Made by a program: the position numbers and the translations under genes
Source: DATKKM01 sp035542855
GTDB lineage: Bacteria > Chloroflexota > Dehalococcoidia > SM23-28-2 > RBG-16-64-32
NCBI GenBank assembly: GCA_035542855.1
Contig: DATKKM010000048.1
Span: forward strand, 1 to 12,244
DNA: 12,244 nucleotides
Direction of reading: 5' to 3'
In this document: positions 7,873 through 12,244 of the stretch, piece by piece
Numbering within the stretch: the first letter of the stretch is position 1
Layout of the letters: each line of letters begins with the position of its first letter
The notes under the pieces: model-generated
What the model was told of the DNA's origin: nothing
Seen by the model: only the letters and a program-made list of their open reading frames with translations
The model's database searches: none

Positions 7873-7912
7873 CTATTGACTATTGAAAAGTAGGGGCGAC
7901 CTTCAGGTCGCC
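7873..7912 (+). repeat. Short repeats and palindrome after lysC (possible dispersed repeat/terminator)
   Basis: Directly after the stop codon comes CTATTGA twice in tandem (7873-7886). It is followed by the near-perfect palindrome GGCGACCTTCAGGTCGCC (7895-7912; 7-8 bp stem, 2-4 nt loop). The context TAGGGGCGACC plus this palindrome resembles short dispersed palindromic units common in some GC-rich bacteria. It may end lysC transcription, though there is no T-run after it. Confidence 0.5.
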
Positions 7913-7945
7913 ATAAGTGACTCCGGCTACTGGCTACTCAACCTG

Positions 7946-7986
7946 ACGCGCACGTGAGGGTTTCGCGGTATAATGCTCGTGCGCGT
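7946..7986. promoter_or_regulatory. Operator-like 9-bp inverted repeat around the ribBA -10 box
   Basis: ACGCGCACG (7946-7954) and CGTGCGCGT (7978-7986) are perfect reverse complements separated by 23 bp. The arms are 32 bp apart centre to centre, about three helical turns. They flank the TATAAT box and cover the -35 side and the expected transcription start. Because the left arm lies upstream of the start, the dyad acts at DNA level, as a repressor or activator site would. Confidence 0.45.
7969..7974 (+). promoter_or_regulatory. Consensus -10 box of ribBA
   Basis: A perfect TATAAT in GC-rich surroundings. The expected start at about 7981 gives a leader of about 45 nt to the ATG at 8026. No good -35 is present at 17 bp; the closest, CTGACG (7943-7948), is 20 bp away. 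The promoter may therefore need an activator. Confidence 0.65.
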
Positions 7987-8025
7987 ATCCGCCGGGAACG
8001 TGACAACATGCCAAGGAGATCGCAA

Positions 8026-9312
8026 ATGCCTGACGCCGATCCTGCCGCCAAGGTCCAGCCGATCACTGCGCACCCGAAAGCCCGCGTCAAGAAGCCGCTG
8101 AAGGACGAAGGCTTCGCTACCGTCGAAGAGGCGATCAGCGAGTTCCGCGCCGGCCGCTTCGTGATCATCGTCGACGACGACGAACGCGAGAACGAGGGCG
8201 ATCTCTGCATCCCGGCCGAGTTTGTGACGCCCGAGTCGATCAGCTTCATGCTCAAGTACACCAGCGGCATCATCTGCGTGCCGCTCTCCGGCGAGCGCCT
8301 GGACGATCTGCGCATCCCGATGATGGTTGGCAACAACCAGGCGCAGTACGGCACCGCTTTCACGATCTCCGTCGACGCGCGGGACGGCATTACCACCGGC
8401 GTCTCCGCAGCCGACCGCGCCCGCACGATCCAGGTGCTCGGCGACCCGAACTCACACGCCCATGACCTGGTCATGCCCGGCCACATCTACCCCCTGCGTG
8501 CCCGCGACGGCGGCGTGCTCGTCCGCGCCGGCCACACCGAGGCCACGGTCGACCTCTGCTTGCTCGCGGGGCGGGAGCCGGCGGCCGTCCTCTGCGAGCT
8601 GATGAACCAGGACGGCACCATGATGCGCGGCGCCCAGCTCAAGAAGTTTGGCGCGAAGCACAACCTCAAGGTGATCAGCATCAACCAGCTCATCAGCTAT
8701 CGCGTCCAGCGCGAGCGTCTGGTCGAGCGCGTCGCCGAGACCACGCTGCCCACCAAGTACGGCGAGTTCAAGCTCTACGGCTACCGCTCCTCGATCGACG
8801 TCGACGAGCACGCAGCCCTGGTGATGGGTGACCTGACCGGCGCCGACCCCGTGCTCGTCCGCGTGCACTCACAGTGCGTGACCGGCGACGTCTTCGGCTC
8901 GCAGCGCTGCGATTGCGGCGAGCAGCTGGACATGGCGATGAAGCGCATCGCCGACGAGGGCCGCGGCGTGCTGCTCTACATGCGCCAGGAGGGGCGCGGC
9001 ATCGGCTTCCACAACAAAGTGAAGGCCTACGCTCTCCAGGAGCAGGGCCTCGACACTGTCGAAGCGAACGAGGCGCTGGGCTTCGCCGCCGACCGCCGCG
9101 ACTACGGCATCGGCATGCAGATCCTGCTCGACCTGGGGCTGAGCCGCATCAAGCTTCTGACCAACAACCCGGCCAAGCGCGCCGGCCTGGAGGGCTACGG
9201 CCTGGAGGTGGTTGAGCGCATCCCGATCCAGGCCACCCCCAACGAGCACAACTGGCGCTACCTGGAGACCAAGCGGGACAAGCTCGGCCACTTCATCGAA
9301 ATGCCGGGCTAG
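8026..9312 (+). CDS. ribBA: Bifunctional 3,4-dihydroxy-2-butanone-4-phosphate synthase / GTP cyclohydrolase II
   Basis: Supplies both starting blocks of riboflavin: the RibB half makes 3,4-dihydroxy-2-butanone 4-phosphate from ribulose 5-phosphate, and the RibA half opens GTP to the pyrimidine precursor. Of 428 residues, RibB covers about 30-230, with DDDERENEGD (50-59, acidic metal/substrate loop), DGITTGVSAADRA and RAGHTEATVDL. RibA covers about 235-428, with C284, C295 and C297 (CVTGDVFGSQRCDCG) as the zinc site, then RQEGRGIG, DRRDYGIGMQIL and GLEGYGLEVVER. All key motifs are present, so both activities are expected. The ATG at 8026 is chosen because AAGGAGA (8013-8019) lies 6 nt before it; the in-frame ATG at 8008 and GTG-free extension upstream lack such a site and begin near the promoter. 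There is no FMN riboswitch. It is monocistronic and convergent with the desulfurase gene. Confidence 0.96.
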   Translation: MPDADPAAKVQPITAHPKARVKKPLKDEGFATVEEAISEFRAGRFVIIVDDDERENEGDLCIPAEFVTPESISFMLKYTSGIICVPLSGERLDDLRIPMMVGNNQAQYGTAFTISVDARDGITTGVSAADRARTIQVLGDPNSHAHDLVMPGHIYPLRARDGGVLVRAGHTEATVDLCLLAGREPAAVLCELMNQDGTMMRGAQLKKFGAKHNLKVISINQLISYRVQRERLVERVAETTLPTKYGEFKLYGYRSSIDVDEHAALVMGDLTGADPVLVRVHSQCVTGDVFGSQRCDCGEQLDMAMKRIADEGRGVLLYMRQEGRGIGFHNKVKAYALQEQGLDTVEANEALGFAADRRDYGIGMQILLDLGLSRIKLLTNNPAKRAGLEGYGLEVVERIPIQATPNEHNWRYLETKRDKLGHFIEMPG

Positions 9313-9326
9313 GCCATCGACGGCCC

Positions 9327-9362
9327 TCTCATCCTGAGGTCTACGAAGGGCGAACGGAGCGA
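9327..9362. repeat. Possible dispersed intergenic repeat between convergent genes
   Basis: The 70-bp convergent gap holds CTCATCCTGAGGTCTACGAA followed by GGGCGAACGGAGCGAC. This resembles the short TCATCCTGAG...GAAGGGCGAA...GGAGCG units found many times in some bacterial genomes. Only one copy is in the window, so the repeat nature rests on recall of the pattern. No clear intrinsic terminator is visible for either gene. Confidence 0.35.
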
Positions 9363-9382
9363 CAACGCCTGGCAGGGTGGCG

Positions 9383-10570
9383 CTACTTGCCCACGCGGCG
9401 CGGGTTCGCGCGCGATTCCGCCACGATAGCCGGCAGCGCCGCCAGCACGGCGTCGATTTCAGCGTCCGTGTTCTCCGGCCCCGCCGTGAAGCGCAGCACC
9501 CCGAACGCTCGCCGCAGCGGCATCCCGATCGCGTTCAGCACGTGCGATGGCTCCCACGTGGCGGAGTTGCAGGCGCTGCCGGCGCTCGCGGCGATGCCGG
9601 CCTTGTCCAGCGCTGCCAGCATCACGTCCGACTCCGCGCCCTCGAAGCTGAAGTGCGCGTTGTTCGGCAGGCGCATCTCCGGGTGGCCCGTCAGCTCCGC
9701 GCCGGGTATCGACTTCAGCACGCCTTCCACAAGCCGTGTCGTCAGCGCGCGACAGCCCCGCGTGTAGGCGTCGCGGCTGGCCTGCGCCTCCGTCAGCGCC
9801 ACGGCCGTCCCGGCGATCGAGGCCACGTTCTCCGTGCCGGCGCGGCGCTGTCGCTCCTGGCCGCCGCCGCTCATCAGCGAGAGGTACGGCGTCCCGCGCC
9901 GCATGTAGAGCACACCGGCGCCCTTCGGCCCTCCGAACTTGTGCGCCGAGAGGCTGAGCAGGTCCACCCCCAGCTCGTCAACGTTGAGCGAGAGCGCGTT
10001 CGCCCCCTGCACCGCGTCCGTGTGCACCGGCACCCGCCGCTTCAGCGACCTGGCGCGCTCCCGCACTGCCGCCGCGATCTCCGCCACCGGCTCGATCGTC
10101 CCGATCTCGTTGTTGGCCAGCATCACGCTCACCAGCACCGTGCGCTCATTCACCGCGCGGGCCACGTCGCCGGGCCTCGCCACGCCGTAGCCGTCGACCG
10201 CCACGTACGTCACTTCGAATCCGAACTTCTCGAGCCACTCGCAGGAGTGCAGGACAGCGTGGTGCTCGATCGTCGTCGTCACGATGTGGTTGCCGAGCCC
10301 GGCCCTCTGCTGGGCGAGCGCCACGCCCTTGATCGCCGAGTTGATCGACTCGGTGCCGGGGCCGGTGAAGACGACCTCCGCCGGCTTGCAGGCGAGCAAT
10401 TCCGACACGGCGTGTCGCGCGTCGTCGAGGGCGCGTGCCGCCTGCCGTCCCAGCGCGTACTGGCCGGACGGATTGCCGTACTGCTCGCCCAGGTAGGGCA
10501 TCATGGCTTCGAGCGCCTTCGGGTTGAGGCGCGTCGTCGCGGCGTGATCGAGGTAGATGGCGGTCTTCAT
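9383..10570 (-). CDS. Cysteine desulfurase (NifS/IscS class I)
   Basis: A PLP enzyme that removes sulfur from L-cysteine as an enzyme persulfide, for Fe-S clusters, thiolated tRNA or other sulfur cofactors; cytosolic. The 395 residues fit class I (about 380-405). YLDHAATT (6-13) opens the fold; H104 in TIEHHAVL, D185 and Q188 contact PLP; K211 in SAHKFGGPKG is the Schiff-base lysine; and C334 in GSACNSATWEPSHVL is the persulfide cysteine, on the long flexible loop typical of class I. RRAGTENV lies about 60 residues after the lysine. No strong Shine-Dalgarno precedes the ATG. No iscU, iscR or mnmA is adjacent, so the sulfur acceptor cannot be told and no iscS/nifS symbol is assigned. It has its own probable promoter after the methyltransferase gene. 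Confidence 0.94.
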   Translation of the reverse strand: MKTAIYLDHAATTRLNPKALEAMMPYLGEQYGNPSGQYALGRQAARALDDARHAVSELLACKPAEVVFTGPGTESINSAIKGVALAQQRAGLGNHIVTTTIEHHAVLHSCEWLEKFGFEVTYVAVDGYGVARPGDVARAVNERTVLVSVMLANNEIGTIEPVAEIAAAVRERARSLKRRVPVHTDAVQGANALSLNVDELGVDLLSLSAHKFGGPKGAGVLYMRRGTPYLSLMSGGGQERQRRAGTENVASIAGTAVALTEAQASRDAYTRGCRALTTRLVEGVLKSIPGAELTGHPEMRLPNNAHFSFEGAESDVMLAALDKAGIAASAGSACNSATWEPSHVLNAIGMPLRRAFGVLRFTAGPENTDAEIDAVLAALPAIVAESRANPRRVGK

Positions 10571-10579
10571 GCGTCAGGC

Positions 10580-10596
10580 ATACCGGGGCGGGGTAT
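10580..10596. promoter_or_regulatory. Inverted repeat at the start site of the cysteine desulfurase gene
   Basis: ATACC (10580-10584) and GGTAT (10592-10596) are perfect reverse complements around 7 bp. They lie immediately downstream of the minus-strand TATAAT, at the expected +1 to +17, a common place for a repressor site. In RNA it would form only a 5-bp hairpin. ATACC/GGTAT ends recall Rrf2-family (IscR/CymR-like) sites, but the spacing is shorter than IscR sites, so no regulator is assigned. Confidence 0.35.
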
Positions 10597-10603
10597 CGAA
10601 CCG

Positions 10604-10632
10604 ATTATAGCGTAGCTCACGGCCGCCCGCAG
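10604..10632 (-). promoter_or_regulatory. Probable promoter of the cysteine desulfurase gene
   Basis: On the minus strand a perfect TATAAT (10609-10604) lies 8 nt after the methyltransferase stop. With a 17-bp spacer the -35 would be CTGCGG (10632-10627), a weak match inside the methyltransferase coding end. The start near 10597 gives a leader of about 27 nt. The gene may therefore be transcribed apart from the SDR-methyltransferase pair. Confidence 0.55.
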
Positions 10633-11423
10633 ACCAGCCCGAACTCGCCCGTCTCCACGAAGCGGCCGTCCGGATGCAGCCGCGACAGCTCGGTGCGCAA
10701 CTCGGCCTCGAACTCGTCGACGCGCTCGCCGAAGTGCGGCCGCGCCGCGAACGACGTTGACCACAGGTGGCCTATCAGAGAGTCGATGTCTCGCTCCAGC
10801 GTCACCGGGTAGTCCCGGTTGAGCTCGACGCGCCAGCCGTTGCGCGCGAGCGCGTGCTCGAACCGTTCGCCGGTTGCCATGTAGCGCGCGAGACCGGAGC
10901 GCCCGGCTCGCCACCACTCGCCGAGGTATTTCCGTACCACTCTCGTCAGCGCCTGCTGCCAGTCCGCCGGCCCGTCCCACCAGCCGCTGGTCCCCGCCGC
11001 CAGGGCGATCCCGCAGTCCGGCTCCAGCAGCTCCCGCACCCGGGCCAGGACGAGGTCGCGGTCCATCCAGTGGAAGGAGGAGCCGCAGGTCACCAGGCGG
11101 AACGTCCCCAGCGCCGGCGAGATCTCCTCCGCCGGCATGACACACCACTCGATCCTCCGCTTGCGGAACTCGTTGAACGACGCCGCGATGCGGCGGCCTT
11201 CGTCGATCATCTCTGCGTTCACGTCGAGCGCCAGCACCGACGCGAAGTACGGCGCCAGCGGCAGTGTCAGCGTCCCCGGCCCGCAGCCGAGATCGAGCAG
11301 CCGCCCTGTGCCGTCCAGCTCGTAGTGCGCGACCAGGTCCGCAATCAGCTGCGCCGGATACGGCGCCCGGTAGCGGGCGTAGTAGGGCGCGGCGCCGGCG
11401 AACAGCGATTCGTCGTGGGGCAT
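10617..11423 (-). CDS. Class I SAM-dependent methyltransferase
   Basis: A cytosolic Rossmann-fold methyltransferase of 268 residues, substrate unknown. The N-terminus (FAGAAPYYARYRAPYP) is the helix pair usual in the Methyltransf_11/25 type. Motif I is RLLDLGCGPGTLTL (41-54), the acidic residue binding the SAM ribose is D67 in VLALDVN, and a post-motif segment, CGSSFHWMD (113-121), fits motif IV. The C-terminal part (about 150-268) is helical and rich in Trp and Arg, perhaps a substrate cap. The ATG follows the SDR stop by only 3 nt (TGA GCC ATG), so the two are co-transcribed and probably coupled. Small-molecule methylation is more likely than rRNA or DNA, judging from the family, but this is inference. 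Confidence 0.85.
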   Translation of the reverse strand: MPHDESLFAGAAPYYARYRAPYPAQLIADLVAHYELDGTGRLLDLGCGPGTLTLPLAPYFASVLALDVNAEMIDEGRRIAASFNEFRKRRIEWCVMPAEEISPALGTFRLVTCGSSFHWMDRDLVLARVRELLEPDCGIALAAGTSGWWDGPADWQQALTRVVRKYLGEWWRAGRSGLARYMATGERFEHALARNGWRVELNRDYPVTLERDIDSLIGHLWSTSFAARPHFGERVDEFEAELRTELSRLHPDGRFVETGEFGLVCGRP

Positions 11424-11426
11424 GGC

Positions 11427-12233
11427 TCACCGCGAGAGCAGGCCCGCGTCCAGCACGAACTGCGAGCCCGTGACGAACCGCGCCCGGTCCGAGGCCAGGT
11501 AGAGCACCGCCTGGGCCACGTCCTCCGGCTCGATCCAGGGGACGGGCAGGAGGTTGCCCGCCGAGCGCTCCGCGATCTCCCGCGGCGTCGCGCCCTCCAA
11601 CGCCGCGAGGCCGTCGTTCATCGGCGTGTTGACGCCGGTCGGATGGATCGAGACGACGCGGACGTTGTGCGGCGCCAGCTCGATCGCCCAGGACTTGGTG
11701 AGACCGACGAGCCCCCACTTGGACGCGGCGTAGTGGCTGAGCCGCCCCATGCCGCGGAGCCCCGCGATCGATGAGTTGTTGATGATGACGCCGCTCTTCT
11801 GCGCGATCATCTGCGGGATCACCCGCCGCGCCACCAGCCAGGCGCCCTTCAGGTTGATGTCGAGCATCGCGTCCCACTCCTCTTCCGAGAGTTCGTGCGC
11901 GAGCCCATAGGCGCAGATGCCAGCGTTGTTGAACAGCACATCGATCCGCCCGAAGTGCGCGGCCGTCGCCTCCACCGCCGCCGTGACCGGCGCGTCGTCC
12001 CGCACGTCCCCCTCGAACGCCAGGCACTCCGATCCGGCGTCCCGGCACTCCGCCGCCAGGCTTCGCAGGTCATCGGACGAGCCCATCTCGTACGCCGGAT
12101 AGGCCAGAGGGCTGGCCACGTCAAACGCCGCGATGCGCGCGCCCTCTCTCGCCAGCGCCAGCGCCGTCGCCCGCCCCTGCCCGTGCGCCGCGCCCGTTAT
12201 GAACGCGACCTTGCCGGTGAATTCGTTAGCCAT
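11427..12233 (-). CDS. SDR-family oxidoreductase, mycofactocin-coupled type
   Basis: A short-chain dehydrogenase of 268 residues acting on a hydroxyl/keto substrate with a nicotinamide cofactor. TGAAHGQG (13-20) is the glycine-rich loop; D38 after the second strand points to NAD rather than NADP; NNAG is at 102-105; the catalytic set is S155, Y168 and K172 (HYAASK). An insertion after D38 (ASPLAYPAYEMGSSDDL) and IHPTGVNTPM (196-205) are hallmarks of SDRs whose NAD is thought to stay bound and be recycled through mycofactocin (TIGR03971-like). The start ATG lies 11 nt from the window end and its Shine-Dalgarno cannot be judged. It heads a tight pair with the methyltransferase. The substrate is unknown; the mycofactocin link is family-based inference. 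Confidence 0.88.
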   Translation of the reverse strand: MANEFTGKVAFITGAAHGQGRATALALAREGARIAAFDVASPLAYPAYEMGSSDDLRSLAAECRDAGSECLAFEGDVRDDAPVTAAVEATAAHFGRIDVLFNNAGICAYGLAHELSEEEWDAMLDINLKGAWLVARRVIPQMIAQKSGVIINNSSIAGLRGMGRLSHYAASKWGLVGLTKSWAIELAPHNVRVVSIHPTGVNTPMNDGLAALEGATPREIAERSAGNLLPVPWIEPEDVAQAVLYLASDRARFVTGSQFVLDAGLLSR

Positions 12234-12244
12234 CAGCGATTAGC

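Noticed and set aside
7954..8025. In-frame extension of ribBA upstream to 7954
   Set aside because: The extension runs through the TATAAT box and the expected transcription start; the ATG at 8026 has a good Shine-Dalgarno at the right distance.
7981..8025. FMN riboswitch upstream of ribBA
   Set aside because: The leader is only about 45 nt and none of the conserved RFN element blocks is visible.
9377..10615. Long open plus-strand frame (412 codons) opposite the cysteine desulfurase
   Set aside because: It is antisense to an intact PLP enzyme with all catalytic residues; the Arg/His/Ala-rich translation has no recognisable fold.
10567..12048. Long open minus-strand frame (493 codons) spanning the SDR and methyltransferase genes in another frame
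   Set aside because: It overlaps two real genes out of frame and is Arg/Gly/Ala-rich with no domain.

Overview
The window is a GC-rich, densely coded bacterial chromosome segment made up mostly of housekeeping genes. The gene mix is an LCP-family wall enzyme, a TPR/SLT lipoprotein transglycosylase, a class of SDR linked to mycofactocin, a fused ribBA, and S20 with a basic tail. TTG starts and short intergenic repeats also occur. Together these would fit a Chloroflexota (Dehalococcoidia/SAR202-like) or similar deep Gram-positive-type lineage. That placement is inference from gene content, not from any search. No mobile element, CRISPR array, rRNA or tRNA was seen, and no stretch longer than about 180 bases lacks a gene. 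Layout: (1) 57-455 rpsT (+), ending at a strong intrinsic terminator. (2) 631-975 a small SCP-2 sterol-carrier-like protein (+), preceded by a leader with three TTAG-centred repeats at an exact 11-bp period. It ends in a terminator whose loop holds the stop codon of the converging gene. (3) 1033-3335 (-): an unrecognised 182-aa protein followed by a 540-aa LCP/LytR_C membrane protein. (4) 3402-5669 (+): a lipoprotein lytic transglycosylase, divergent from block 3. (5) 5786-7872 (+): thrB overlapping lysC by GTGA, the ATP-dependent kinases of the aspartate/threonine pathway. lysC carries an internal Shine-Dalgarno and in-frame ATG that should yield a separate ACT-domain beta subunit. (6) 8026-9312 (+): ribBA, the two riboflavin entry enzymes fused, behind a consensus TATAAT flanked by a 9-bp perfect inverted repeat. 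(7) 9383-12233 (-): an SDR oxidoreductase and a SAM methyltransferase separated by 3 nt, then a cysteine desulfurase with its own TATAAT. How the genes work together: cell-envelope assembly and turnover (LCP, transglycosylase) flank the small unknown gene; thrB-lysC controls carbon entry to Thr/Lys/Met; ribBA and the cysteine desulfurase serve flavin and sulfur/Fe-S cofactor supply. I did not find a convincing new multi-gene system. The most notable signals are regulatory: the internal lysC start, the SCP-2 leader repeats, the ribBA operator-like dyad, a 13/14 inverted repeat between the transglycosylase and thrB, and a small dyad at the cysteine desulfurase promoter.
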